Shown: in pieces, positions 23,158 to 32,298 of the stretch
How positions within the stretch are numbered: position 1 is the first letter of the stretch
Layout: the number at the start of each line of letters is the position of its first letter
Assembly (NCBI GenBank): GCA_964587915.1
Contig: CAZPMK010000005.1
Coordinates: forward strand, 1-64,000
Length of the DNA stretch: 64,000 nucleotides
Source: CAG-177 sp964587915
GTDB lineage: Bacteria; Bacillota; Clostridia; Oscillospirales; Acutalibacteraceae
Direction: 5' to 3'
Notes under the pieces: model-generated
Told to the model about the DNA's origin: nothing
Databases searched by the model: none
What the model saw: only the letters and a program-made list of their open reading frames with translations
Translations under genes and position numbers: made by a program

Positions 23158-25146
23158 ATGGCAAAAAAGCCCCAATACAACAATGACAGCATAGTTGCCT
23201 TGAAGGACGAGCAGAGAGTTCGCCAGAAGCCCGCCGTTATTTTCGGTTCCGACGGTATTGACGGCTGTGAGCACGCCGTTTTTGAGATTGTGTCAAACTC
23301 CGTCGATGAAGCGAGAGAGGGCTACGGCGATAAAGTAATAGTAACAAGATTTGCGGATAATTCCGTCGAAGTTCAAGACTTCGGCAGAGGCTTGCCCGTT
23401 GACTATAACAATACCGAAAAGCGTTACAATTGGGAGCTTGTTTTTTGCGAGCTTTACGCAAGCGGAAAGTACGATAACGCCTCGGGCGGAAGCTACGAAT
23501 TCTCTTTGGGTACGAACGGCCTCGGTCTGTGTGCAACGCAGTACGCTTCCGAATATATGGAAGCGGAAATCCATACGGGCGGATTTAAGTATACCCTTAA
23601 CTTCAAAAAGGGCAGACCCGACGGAGAAATGCAAAAAGAGCCGTATTCAAAGCGTGATACGGGAACGCGTATTAAATGGCGTCCCGACATCGAGGTGTTT
23701 ACGGATATAGATATTCCGCTTGAATATTTCCAAGATATGTTAAAGCACCAATCCGTTGTTAATGCGGGAGTTCGCTTTATTCTGAAAAATCAAGTGGGAA
23801 AGAGCTTCGAGACCTTTGAATACTATTATGAAAAAGGTATTGAGGATTATATTGCCGAGCGTGTAGGCGAGGACGCTTTAACCGGCATTCAAAGCTGGAA
23901 GAATGAGTCCGAATGCCGCGACCGTGACGATCTCGGCCCCTACCGACTTGTCACAAACGTGGTTGTTGCTTTTTCAAACAAGGTTCAATTCAAGGAGTTT
24001 TATCATAATTCAAGTTACCTTGCAAACGGCGGTTCTCCCGACAAAGCAACAAAAACGGCGTTTTTGTCACAGATAGATGCTTACTTAAAGCAGAACAACA
24101 AATATCAAAAGAGCGATGCAAAAATCAATTTTCAGGATATTGAAGACTGCCTTGCGATAGTCATTTCGTCTTTTTCAACTCAGACTTCATATGAAAATCA
24201 GACCAAAAAGGCGATAAACAACAAGGGAATACAGGATTCCATGACCGCATTTTTGAAGCATCAGCTTGAGATCTACTTCATTGAAAATCCGCTTGAAGCC
24301 GAGAAAATAGGTAATCAGGTTTTGATAAATATGCGTTCAAGAGTCAAGGCGGAAAAAACAAGACTCGGCATTAAGGAATCACTCATACAGAACGTCAGCA
24401 ACCTTACGAACAGAATACAGAAATTCGTTGACTGCCGCAGTAAGGATGTCAGCGTCCGTGAGCTGTTTATAGTTGAGGGTGATTCGGCTCTCGGCGCTTG
24501 TAAACAATCAAGAAATTCCGAATTTCAGGCGATAATGCCCGTCAGAGGTAAAATTCTTAACTGTCTCAAATGCGAATACGACCGTATTTTCAAGAGCGAT
24601 ATAATTACCGACCTCATAAAGGTAATCGGTTGCGGTGTCGAGGTTAAATCAAAGCCGAAGTCGGGCAAGGACCTTGTTTCATTCAATCTTGATATGCTCC
24701 GCTGGAACAAAATTATCATATGCACCGATGCCGACGTTGACGGTTTCCACATAAGAACAATGATTCTTGCCATGATTTATCGCTTGATGCCCACTCTCAT
24801 TCATGAGGGCAAGGTGTTTATTGCCGAATCGCCGCTTTATGAAATTAACTGCGGTGACGAAACATGGTTTGCATATACCGAAAAGGAAAAGTCCGATGTC
24901 CTTTCACGACTTGAGGGCAAAAAATATTCGATACAGCGTTCAAAGGGACTCGGCGAAAACGACCCCGATATGATGTCGCTTACCACGATGAATCCCACCA
25001 CAAGACGGCTTATCAAAATCGAGCCGTCCATGGCAGAGGAAATGGCACGCAAGTTTGATTTGCTTCTCGGTGATGACCTTGCCGGAAGAAAAGACTATAT
25101 TGCACAAAACGGTCATCTTTATATTGATTTAACCGATGTTTCATAA
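23158..25146 (+). CDS. Type IIA topoisomerase subunit B (ParE-like)
   Basis: This 662-residue ATPase/TOPRIM subunit has the GHKL ATP site (EIVSNSVDEA, DFGRGLPV, GTNGLGLCATQYAS) at about 30-140, the transducer domain, and the TOPRIM domain with EGDSALGACKQSRNSEFQAIMPVRGKILN and DADVDGFHIR. It pairs with the A subunit 20 bases downstream. Several canonical stretches differ from housekeeping GyrB, and a separate gyrAB is expected elsewhere, so topoisomerase IV or a divergent clostridial second enzyme is the best call. Confidence 0.88.
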   Translation: MAKKPQYNNDSIVALKDEQRVRQKPAVIFGSDGIDGCEHAVFEIVSNSVDEAREGYGDKVIVTRFADNSVEVQDFGRGLPVDYNNTEKRYNWELVFCELYASGKYDNASGGSYEFSLGTNGLGLCATQYASEYMEAEIHTGGFKYTLNFKKGRPDGEMQKEPYSKRDTGTRIKWRPDIEVFTDIDIPLEYFQDMLKHQSVVNAGVRFILKNQVGKSFETFEYYYEKGIEDYIAERVGEDALTGIQSWKNESECRDRDDLGPYRLVTNVVVAFSNKVQFKEFYHNSSYLANGGSPDKATKTAFLSQIDAYLKQNNKYQKSDAKINFQDIEDCLAIVISSFSTQTSYENQTKKAINNKGIQDSMTAFLKHQLEIYFIENPLEAEKIGNQVLINMRSRVKAEKTRLGIKESLIQNVSNLTNRIQKFVDCRSKDVSVRELFIVEGDSALGACKQSRNSEFQAIMPVRGKILNCLKCEYDRIFKSDIITDLIKVIGCGVEVKSKPKSGKDLVSFNLDMLRWNKIIICTDADVDGFHIRTMILAMIYRLMPTLIHEGKVFIAESPLYEINCGDETWFAYTEKEKSDVLSRLEGKKYSIQRSKGLGENDPDMMSLTTMNPTTRRLIKIEPSMAEEMARKFDLLLGDDLAGRKDYIAQNGHLYIDLTDVS

Positions 25147-25166
25147 TTAACGGACGGAGAAGTGTT

Positions 25167-27410
25167 ATGGCTAAAAAATCAAAAAAAGATATAGATTCAT
25201 CAATGCGTCAGCTTGACGATAAGACACATATTTTCGGTGCGGGCGAGGTCGTTGAGCAAAATATAGTCGATACGATCGAAAACAATTTTATGCCCTATGC
25301 AATGAGTGTCATTATGTCTCGTGCAATACCGGAAATTGACGGCTTCAAACCCTCTCACCGAAAAATACTTTACATGATGTATAAAATGGGCTTGCTGACC
25401 GGTGCAAGAGCAAAATCTGCAAAAATCGTCGGACAGGTAATGCAGCTCAATCCCCACGGCGATGCGGCAATTTATGATGCCATGGTTCGTCTTTCAAAGG
25501 GCTATGAGGCGTTGCTTCATCCGTATGTTGACTCAAAAGGAAACTTCGGTAAGGCGTTTTCGAGGGATATGATGTGGGCGGCATCGAGATACACCGAAGC
25601 AAAGCTCGAAAAAATCTGTGCCGAGCTGTTTGCGGATATCGACAAGGATACCGTGGATATGGTTGATAACTTCGATAATTCCATGAAAGAACCGTCGCTT
25701 CTTCCCGTAACGTTCCCGAGTGTTTTGGTGAACGCCAATACGGGTATAGCTGTCGGAATGGCAAGCTCGATTTGCTCTTTCAATTTGAAAGAAATCTGTG
25801 AAACAACAATTGAGCTGTTGAGAAATCCCAAATGCGATATTTCCGAAACTCTCAAAGCACCCGATTTTTCGGGAGGCGGCTTGCTCATATACGACAAAGC
25901 ATCTATGGACGAGATTTACAATACGGGCAGAGGCAGTTTTAAGGTAAGGGCACGGTATTCATACGATAAATCGAACAGCTGTATTGAAATCACCGAAATA
26001 CCGCCTACCACAACAAGTGAAGCAATAATTGACAAGGTTATAGAAAAGGTCAAGGCGGGCTCTTTGCGTGAAATAAGCGATATCCGAGACGAAACGGATT
26101 TGAACGGTCTGAAAATTACAATCGACATCAAGAGGGGAACGGATCCCGACAAATTGATGAAAAAGCTCTATTCCGCAACCCCCTTGCAGGATTCGTTCTC
26201 ATGCAATTTCAATGTGCTGATAAACGGAAGCCCGAGAGTTCTCGGAGTGCGTGAGCTTCTGGGAGAATGGATTGAATTCAGAAGCGGCTGTGTTCGCCGC
26301 AGAACCGCTTTTGATTTGAAGCGTGCTTCCGATAAATTGCATTTGCTCCGAGGACTTGAAAAAATACTTCTCGATATCGACAAGGCGATTGCGATAATTC
26401 GAAATACCGAGGAGGAGAGCGAAGTTGTTCCCAACCTGATGATAGGCTTCAAGATTGACAAAACTCAAGCCGAATATGTAGCCGAAATCAAGCTGAGACA
26501 CCTCAACAAAGAGTATATTTTGAAGCGGCTTCAGGATATCGACAGGCTTGAAGCGGCAATCAAAGACCTCAATGATATTCTTGAAAATCCCAAGAGAATC
26601 AAGCAGATAATCATATATGAGCTTAAAGAGGTCATAAAGAAATATTCTCAGCCGAGAAAAACCGAGATAGTATATTTGCAGGACGAAGCAGACGAGCCGG
26701 AGGAAACGGATATTCCCGATTATCCCGTTACGATCTTCTTTACAAGCGGCGGATATTTCAAAAAAATCACTCCGCAATCCTTGCGTATGAGTAATGTACA
26801 AAAGCTGAAGGACGGAGATTCCGTTTCTCAAACCGTTGAAACGACCAATTCTGCAGAATTGCTTTTCTTTACCAATAAGTGTCAGGTGTACAAGAGTCGT
26901 GCCTGCGATTTTGAAGATACAAAAGCAAGCGTGCTCGGCGATTTTGTTGCCGCAAAGCTGGAAATGGAGGAAGGCGAGCTGCCTCTTTACATGGCGGTAA
27001 CGTCGGATTATTCGGGCTATATGATGTTCTTCTTTGAAAACGGAAAGGCGGCAAAGGTCAGCCTTGAATCCTACCAAACCGTCACAAAGAGGAAGAAGCT
27101 CATCAAAGCATATTCCGACAAATCTCCGGCGGCGGTCATCTTGCAGCTTCCGACCGATGAGGAGCTCGTTGTAATTTCGAGTGCGGGCAGACATTTGCTG
27201 CTGAATACTGCGGTTATATCTCCGAAAACCACAAAAGACACAATCGGCGTAGGCGTAATGACACTTAAAAAGGGTCAGAGACTTATGACGGTGCGTAAAT
27301 ATAAAGACGGTGAGTTTGCAAAAGCCTACCGTTACCGTTCCAAAAATCTTCCCGCCGCAGGTGCTCTTTTGAGCAGTGAGGACGAAGCCGAACAGATGAC
27401 CTTTGAATAA
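25167..27410 (+). CDS. Type IIA topoisomerase subunit A (ParC-like)
   Basis: This 747-residue DNA cleavage subunit has AMSVIMSRAIPEIDGFKPSHRKILYMMY, NPHGDAAIYDAMVRL and catalytic Tyr in AASRYTEAKLE. The C-terminal region (about 500-747) forms the DNA-wrapping pinwheel but lacks the GyrA box QRRGGKG, arguing for decatenase-type topoisomerase IV. CGGAG precedes ATG. It is shorter than typical ParC (about 800). Confidence 0.88.
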   Translation: MAKKSKKDIDSSMRQLDDKTHIFGAGEVVEQNIVDTIENNFMPYAMSVIMSRAIPEIDGFKPSHRKILYMMYKMGLLTGARAKSAKIVGQVMQLNPHGDAAIYDAMVRLSKGYEALLHPYVDSKGNFGKAFSRDMMWAASRYTEAKLEKICAELFADIDKDTVDMVDNFDNSMKEPSLLPVTFPSVLVNANTGIAVGMASSICSFNLKEICETTIELLRNPKCDISETLKAPDFSGGGLLIYDKASMDEIYNTGRGSFKVRARYSYDKSNSCIEITEIPPTTTSEAIIDKVIEKVKAGSLREISDIRDETDLNGLKITIDIKRGTDPDKLMKKLYSATPLQDSFSCNFNVLINGSPRVLGVRELLGEWIEFRSGCVRRRTAFDLKRASDKLHLLRGLEKILLDIDKAIAIIRNTEEESEVVPNLMIGFKIDKTQAEYVAEIKLRHLNKEYILKRLQDIDRLEAAIKDLNDILENPKRIKQIIIYELKEVIKKYSQPRKTEIVYLQDEADEPEETDIPDYPVTIFFTSGGYFKKITPQSLRMSNVQKLKDGDSVSQTVETTNSAELLFFTNKCQVYKSRACDFEDTKASVLGDFVAAKLEMEEGELPLYMAVTSDYSGYMMFFFENGKAAKVSLESYQTVTKRKKLIKAYSDKSPAAVILQLPTDEELVVISSAGRHLLLNTAVISPKTTKDTIGVGVMTLKKGQRLMTVRKYKDGEFAKAYRYRSKNLPAAGALLSSEDEAEQMTFE

Positions 27411-27416
27411 AATCAA

Positions 27417-27453
27417 AAGCCGCTTATCGCACAAACAGCTGCGGTAAACGGCT
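27417..27453 (+). terminator. Imperfect hairpin after the topoisomerase genes
   Basis: AAGCCG and CGGCTT enclose a partly paired stem (TT/AA, CGC/GCG). It has no T-run, so it may be a weak terminator or a processing hairpin. Confidence 0.35.
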
Positions 27454-27570
27454 TACGGCGGAGAAGTGTCGGCAAACGCGTTTTTCATCGACTTTCCCTG
27501 CAAAACTATTATTACCGGCGTTTTTTCGGTGATACAATGAATATTTTGGCAGGATAATTTAAAAAACATC

Positions 27571-27599
27571 TTGCATTTGCAAGAGATATGTGTTAAAAT
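27571..27599 (+). promoter_or_regulatory. Promoter of secG
   Basis: TTGCAT (27571-27576), a 17-base spacer and TAAAAT (27594-27599) lie 34 bases before the start. Confidence 0.7.
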
Positions 27600-27633
27600 C
27601 CACAAGTACAATATTTTTTGGAGGTTTACAACC

Positions 27634-27885
27634 ATGGCTTGGTATGAAATCGTATTAGGTATAGTTCTTATCATCACCTCGCTTGCTCTTGTTGCCATCG
27701 TTCTCTTTCAGGAGGGTCGCTCGGCAGGTCTTTCGGGAGCTATTGCAGGCGGCGCTGAGACTTTCCTCGGCAAGAATAAGAGCAGAACAGTTGAGCAGAA
27801 GCTCGTAAGAATAACCAAGGTTCTTGCAACCGTTTTCTTTATTCTTTCGCTCGTTGCAACGCTTGTAGTTCTTTTTGTTCGCTGA
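27634..27885 (+). CDS. secG: Preprotein translocase subunit SecG
   Basis: This 83-residue protein has two membrane helices (about 3-25 and 60-82) joined by the conserved LFQEGRSAGLSGAIAGGAETF loop. It is the accessory subunit of the SecYEG channel. The start at 27634 has GGAGG at good spacing; the frame extends upstream without homology. It is a single-gene unit with its own promoter and terminator. Confidence 0.93.
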   Translation: MAWYEIVLGIVLIITSLALVAIVLFQEGRSAGLSGAIAGGAETFLGKNKSRTVEQKLVRITKVLATVFFILSLVATLVVLFVR

Positions 27886-27903
27886 GCATTTTTTGCAATA
27901 AAC

Positions 27904-27936
27904 GACTGTCTCGCTTAATCGCGGGACGGTCTTTTT
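27904..27936 (+). terminator. Terminator after secG
   Basis: GACTGTCTCGC (27904-27914) pairs with GCGGGACGGTC (27921-27931) around TTAATC, then TTTTT. It sits between the convergent secG and sigK genes. Confidence 0.85.
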
Positions 27937-27941
27937 GTGTT

Positions 27942-28625
27942 TTAATCGAATCGCTCACGCAGATATTCGAGAACCTTTTTCTCTATTCTGCTGACATACG
28001 ACCTTGAAATTCCGAGTTTTTCCGCAATTTGTCGCTGAGTAAGAGGCTGAGTCCCGTAAAGACCGTAACGCATTATTATGATTTCCTTTTCGCGGCTGTC
28101 TTTGATATCTTCGACAAATTCATACAGCTTTTTCACTTTGATTTTTGTGTCAATGTCATCCGCTATGGTGTCCTCAACGCTGACGATATCCATAAGAGTC
28201 AACGGATTTCCGTCGCTGTCGGTGTCTATCGGCTCGTTAATCGACACATCATGTGCAAATTTCTTTTTATTTCTCATGTTCATCAGAATTTCGTTTTCTA
28301 TGCACCTTGAAGCGTACGTGGCGAGCTTGATATTCTTTGAATCGTCAAAGGTATTCACCGCTTTTATAAGTCCGATTGTTCCTATTGAAATCAAGTCGTC
28401 CTGCTCATCTGCCGACGAATAATACTTTTTGACTATGTGTGCGACCAAACGCAGATTATGCTCTACAAGAATATCTCTTGCCTGAGAGCTTCCGTTTTTC
28501 AGCAATTCAAGCTGTCTTTTTTCTTCCTTTGCACCGAGAGCCGGAGGGAATGAACCGGTGTTGCGTATGTGCAGTGCAAAAAATAAGAATCCTTTTGAAA
28601 TTATATTTGCAAGAAAAGCAAGCAT
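27942..28625 (-). CDS. sigK: Sporulation sigma factor SigK (pro-form)
   Basis: This 227-residue late mother-cell sigma factor has a hydrophobic pro-sequence (MLAFLANIISKGFLFF) followed by SFPPALGAKEEKRQLELL, region 2 EHNLRLVAHIVKKY and ISIGTIGLIKAV, and region 4 TQRQIAEKLGISRSYVSRIEKK. This matches Bacillus SigK in order and spacing. The start at 28625 is chosen for its GGAGG; a TTG five codons upstream overlaps that ribosome site. The gene is continuous, without a skin element. The pro-sequence implies activation by a SpoIVFB-type protease. Confidence 0.93.
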   Translation of the reverse strand: MLAFLANIISKGFLFFALHIRNTGSFPPALGAKEEKRQLELLKNGSSQARDILVEHNLRLVAHIVKKYYSSADEQDDLISIGTIGLIKAVNTFDDSKNIKLATYASRCIENEILMNMRNKKKFAHDVSINEPIDTDSDGNPLTLMDIVSVEDTIADDIDTKIKVKKLYEFVEDIKDSREKEIIIMRYGLYGTQPLTQRQIAEKLGISRSYVSRIEKKVLEYLRERFD

Positions 28626-28769
28626 TTTGATCCTCCTCAATCGAATATATGCGGCAAAGTTGCTACGAATGCGGATGGATTTTTAATCAAAATGAAATTG
28701 CTTTTTTTGAGAAAATTCTGCCAAAAATTCTTCATAAATATTTATTATTATAAAAATATACATTTAACT

Positions 28770-28801
28770 TGCACAATACATCAAATTAGTTGTTTTGTGC
28801 A
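28770..28801. promoter_or_regulatory. Inverted repeat upstream of the Xre gene
   Basis: TGCACAA (28770-28776) and TTGTGCA (28795-28801) form a perfect 7-bp inverted repeat in an AT-rich region about 75 bases before the Xre start. It could be its operator. A clear promoter was not identified between it and the gene. Confidence 0.35.
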
Positions 28802-28875
28802 TTTACTTTTAAAATATTATTGATATACTATTATTCTGTAGAAATAAACGCAATTATAATCGGGGTGTGTAATTC

Positions 28876-29208
28876 ATGGTAAACAACGGTATCGGCAATA
28901 TTATACGCACTCGCAGAAAAGAGCTTGGTCTTACTCAGGCTCAGCTTGCCGAAAAAATCAATTCCAATGTGTACTATGTCAGCAAAATAGAGACGGGAGC
29001 TCGCAAACCCGGCAGTAAATTCCTTGTAGCTCTGTCAAATGCTCTTGAAATTCCTGCCGACACTCTTCTCGGTGTCGAATCCAACATAATTCTTCACGAG
29101 CAGGTTTCGGGTCTTGAAGAAAAACTGCTGACTCTTTCCGAAAAAGACAGATTGCTTGTTTTGGAAATTACGCAACAGCTTATAGAACGACTTTCGACTG
29201 ACGGCTGA
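28876..29208 (+). CDS. Xre-family transcriptional regulator
   Basis: This 110-residue regulator has an N-terminal helix-turn-helix (IIRTRRKELGLTQAQLAEKINSNVYYVSKIETGARKP, about 8-45) and a C-terminal helical dimerisation segment. Its domain order recalls SinR-like repressors of exopolysaccharide operons. It is the first gene of the polysaccharide cluster and is probably its regulator. GGGGTGTG precedes ATG. Confidence 0.85.
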   Translation: MVNNGIGNIIRTRRKELGLTQAQLAEKINSNVYYVSKIETGARKPGSKFLVALSNALEIPADTLLGVESNIILHEQVSGLEEKLLTLSEKDRLLVLEITQQLIERLSTDG

Positions 29209-29228
29209 TTTTATTCTTGAGGTGAACA

Positions 29229-29960
29229 ATGGTCGATATACATTGCCATGTTTTATTCGGTGTTGACGACGGCTCTGCCGACTTAAACGAAAGCATCGAA
29301 ATGATGAGGATTGCACAGGAGGGCGGAACCGATTCCGTTTTCGCAACGCCGCATTGTAACATTCCCGGTGCGGTGCGTAATTATTGGAGTGAGGATCTTT
29401 CAAGCAGATTGAAACGCTTGAACGCCGCACTTTTGCAAGAGGGGATAGGCGTCAAGGTGTATTCGGGGCAAGAAATATTTGCGACTCCCGAGACGCCGAA
29501 ACTGCTTGATAACGGCAGTCTGATAACTCTCAATTCATCACGGTATGCCTTGATTGAATTTGATTTTGAGGAATATTCCGTTGAAGCATATGCAATATTG
29601 CAGAGCGTTGTTTCTCTCGGATATGTACCGATAGTCGCTCATCCCGAAAGATACGGCTTTGTATACGAAGAGGAGGATGCGGCACGCAGACTCAAGGATA
29701 TCGGTTGCTTGCTTCAAATCAACAAGGGCAGTTTGAAAGGGAGCTTTGGAACAAGGGCGAGAAAAAATGCTTACAGCTTGCTTGATACCGAGCTTGCCGA
29801 TTTTATTGCAAGTGATGCACACGGACCGTATGTCAGAACCCCGTTTCTTGCCGATGCCCGTGATGCTGTTGCCGAGATTTATTCGGAGGATTATGCCGAA
29901 TTGCTTTTTAATGTAAATCCTTTGTGCGTTTTGGATAACAGGGAAATTTACGGATTTTGA
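29229..29960 (+). CDS. CpsB/YwqE-type tyrosine phosphatase (PHP)
   Basis: This 243-residue manganese-dependent phosphatase has the PHP metal motifs DIHCHVLFGVDDG (3-15), ATPHCN, VAHPERY and SDAHGP. It dephosphorylates the bacterial tyrosine kinases that control polysaccharide polymerisation, here the two kinases at 30798 and 32299. GAGGTG precedes ATG. Confidence 0.92.
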   Translation: MVDIHCHVLFGVDDGSADLNESIEMMRIAQEGGTDSVFATPHCNIPGAVRNYWSEDLSSRLKRLNAALLQEGIGVKVYSGQEIFATPETPKLLDNGSLITLNSSRYALIEFDFEEYSVEAYAILQSVVSLGYVPIVAHPERYGFVYEEEDAARRLKDIGCLLQINKGSLKGSFGTRARKNAYSLLDTELADFIASDAHGPYVRTPFLADARDAVAEIYSEDYAELLFNVNPLCVLDNREIYGF

Positions 29961-29973
29961 GGAGTAAGGGAAA

Positions 29974-30795
29974 ATGATAAGATTAGTCAGAATAGCCGTT
30001 TCCGTGCTTTTCGTTGTAACGCTTGCGGCGTTCTCATATTTTTATATCGGGCACAAATTGAGCCTTGATGAAACATTGCCCGTGATAACCGTTGAGGGCG
30101 AAGCGATTGAGGTTTCCATTTCGGCAACGGACGAAGAATTGCTGAAAGGAGTCACCGCTTTTGACGAAAAAGACGGCGATCTTACCGATAAGGTGATAGT
30201 TGAGTCAATATCAAAATTCATTGAAAAAGGCGTTTGCAAGGTTACATATGCCGTTTGCGATGCGGATAATCACGTTGCCAACGCAACAAGAAAAATCAAA
30301 TATACCGACTATACTTCTCCTACTTTTGAGCTTTACGATGACCTTTGTTTTTCTCTTTATGAGAATGCGGGCGTTTCAAACAGGCTCATAGCAAGAGACT
30401 GCATTGAGGGCAACATAACAAGAGATATGATAGTTACGTCAAGTAATTTTGTCGCATCCACTCCCGGTATGTTCAGTGTTGAGGCTGTCGTAACCAACGG
30501 TAAGGGCGATCAGTCATACATCAAGCTCCCCCTGCTTATTGAGGACAGAAATCCGTCCGCTCCGAAAATATCACTCAATAAATACCTTATAAGAATTAAA
30601 ACGGGCGAACAGCAGGACTATTCTTCTTTTGTAAATGAAATAACGGATTCCGAGGGCAATACAATTTCGCTGTCGGTGAGAGTTGCGTCTGAGGTTGACT
30701 TGAACAACGCGGGAACATATCTTGTTCATTATTATGCTACGGACGAAGTGGGTAACGAAGGACACAGTGTCCTTACCGTTATAGTGGAGAATTGA
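29974..30795 (+). CDS. Membrane-anchored Ig-like domain protein
   Basis: This 273-residue protein has one N-terminal membrane anchor (about 7-27) and an extracellular beta-rich part. Repeats of the type KGVTAFDEKDGDLTDKV and CIEGNITRDM, each ending in Y-x-V/A-x-D-x-x-x-N, resemble DUF5011/Cry22-type bacterial Ig-like domains; about three can be traced. It sits between the phosphatase and kinase genes, unusual for a polysaccharide operon. It may interact with the glycan or assembly complex. No enzymatic motif is seen. Confidence 0.7.
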   Translation: MIRLVRIAVSVLFVVTLAAFSYFYIGHKLSLDETLPVITVEGEAIEVSISATDEELLKGVTAFDEKDGDLTDKVIVESISKFIEKGVCKVTYAVCDADNHVANATRKIKYTDYTSPTFELYDDLCFSLYENAGVSNRLIARDCIEGNITRDMIVTSSNFVASTPGMFSVEAVVTNGKGDQSYIKLPLLIEDRNPSAPKISLNKYLIRIKTGEQQDYSSFVNEITDSEGNTISLSVRVASEVDLNNAGTYLVHYYATDEVGNEGHSVLTVIVEN

Positions 30796-30797
30796 TT

Positions 30798-32276
30798 ATG
30801 CAGAAGAATAAAATTATTATCGAATGGTACAGCATCATAAGAGACCTGTTGCGAAATCTTTGGGTTATGCTGCTTGCGGCAATCATCGGCGTAATGGGAA
30901 TATATATTGCTTCCTACAGCGTATATTCTCCCGAATACACCGCAACCTCAACTCTTGTCGTTACCGCAAAAAGCTCAACCTCAAACCCGTATTCCCTTGT
31001 AGGCATTTCCTCGGAAATTGCAGAGGTTTACACGAATGTCTTTGAACAGCCTATAATCCGTGAAAAGGCGGCGGCACATTTACAGAGGGCTTCCTTTGAC
31101 GGAAAGGTTACCGCAACGGTTCTTTCCGAGACGAATCTCATGAGCGTAAATGTTACTTCACCGAGTCCGCAAACGTCATATGAACTTCTCAGTGCGGTTT
31201 TGAAGGTTTATCCCGAGGTGTCGGATAATATCTTTGAAAATGCGACAATAAGCGTTATCAAACAGCCTGCCATGCCGCATTTTCCGTCAAACAGTATCAC
31301 TTCTCAGAATAAGCTCCTCGTGGCATTCGGCTGTGCTTTGGTTACCGCAGTTTTGATTGCCATGCTCTCGGTATTCCGCGATACCGTAAAAAATGAGGAT
31401 GCCTTTAATTCAAAAGTCGAATCAAAGCTCATCGGAACCATAGTCCATGAGGACAAGCGTATGGGACTCGGTGACAAACTTAAAAAAAAGAAAAAAGCGT
31501 TATTGATTCACAGCAACGCCTTTATCAGCCTTAAATTTGTTGAGAGCTTCCACAAGATTGCGGCAAAGCTCGAGCATCACAACAGGCGAAGCGGAGACAA
31601 GGTTTTTGCCGTTACGAGCGTTGCCGAAAATGAGGGTAAATCCACGGTTGCATCCAACATAGCCCTTTCACTTGCGGATCGCGGCTACAAAGTAATTCTT
31701 TTTGACCTTGATGCCAAAAAGCCGGCACTTTACAAAATTTTCGGCGAAAGCTATGACCAATGTTCCGAACTCGGCGAGCTTTTTGAAAACAAAATCAAGT
31801 ACAGTGATTTTAAGCTCAGAAAATATAAAAAATCGTCGCTTTATCTCGCACTTAACACAAAGCCTTATACGACTTATCGCAATTGGATAGAAAGCGGTGC
31901 CGTTGAAAAGGTTATCGGTGCGTTGAAAACAAAGGTTGATTATATTATTGTTGACACCGCTCCATTCTCCGTAGATGCTTCCGTTACGGATATTGTAAAA
32001 ATCGTTGATAAAGCCATTGTGGTCGTTCGTACCGATGTTGTAACGGCACCGTCGCTTAACGATGCTCTTGCAACACTTAAAGAGGTCGGCGGCGATGTTA
32101 TGGGCTGTGTACTTAACGATGTTCACCCCGAGCTTGCACTCTCCGGCTTCAACGGCTTTGACGAGGGCGGCTACTATTACGGAAAGAGATACGGGAAATA
32201 CAACAGATATTCACACTACGGCAAATACGGTACCGATACAAAAACCGCACGAAAAAACAGCGAATCGGACACATAA
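30798..32276 (+). CDS. Polysaccharide co-polymerase/BY-kinase fusion 1
   Basis: This 492-residue protein has a Wzz-type chain-length domain (membrane helices at about 18-38 and 172-195) followed by a cytoplasmic BY-kinase. The kinase has Walker A ENEGKST, Walker A' ILFDLDAKKPALYK and Walker B YIIVDTAPF, then a tyrosine cluster (GGYYYGKRYGKYNRYSHYG) for autophosphorylation. The ATG at 30798 follows GGAGA; a TTG two codons earlier is less likely. It regulates polymer length. Confidence 0.9.
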   Translation: MQKNKIIIEWYSIIRDLLRNLWVMLLAAIIGVMGIYIASYSVYSPEYTATSTLVVTAKSSTSNPYSLVGISSEIAEVYTNVFEQPIIREKAAAHLQRASFDGKVTATVLSETNLMSVNVTSPSPQTSYELLSAVLKVYPEVSDNIFENATISVIKQPAMPHFPSNSITSQNKLLVAFGCALVTAVLIAMLSVFRDTVKNEDAFNSKVESKLIGTIVHEDKRMGLGDKLKKKKKALLIHSNAFISLKFVESFHKIAAKLEHHNRRSGDKVFAVTSVAENEGKSTVASNIALSLADRGYKVILFDLDAKKPALYKIFGESYDQCSELGELFENKIKYSDFKLRKYKKSSLYLALNTKPYTTYRNWIESGAVEKVIGALKTKVDYIIVDTAPFSVDASVTDIVKIVDKAIVVVRTDVVTAPSLNDALATLKEVGGDVMGCVLNDVHPELALSGFNGFDEGGYYYGKRYGKYNRYSHYGKYGTDTKTARKNSESDT

Positions 32277-32298
32277 TATGTAAGGACGAACAGTTATT

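Noticed and set aside
28644..28651. CATATATT upstream of sigK as a SigE/SigK -10 box
   Set aside because: Transcription would start almost inside the ribosome binding site, and the -35 match is poor.
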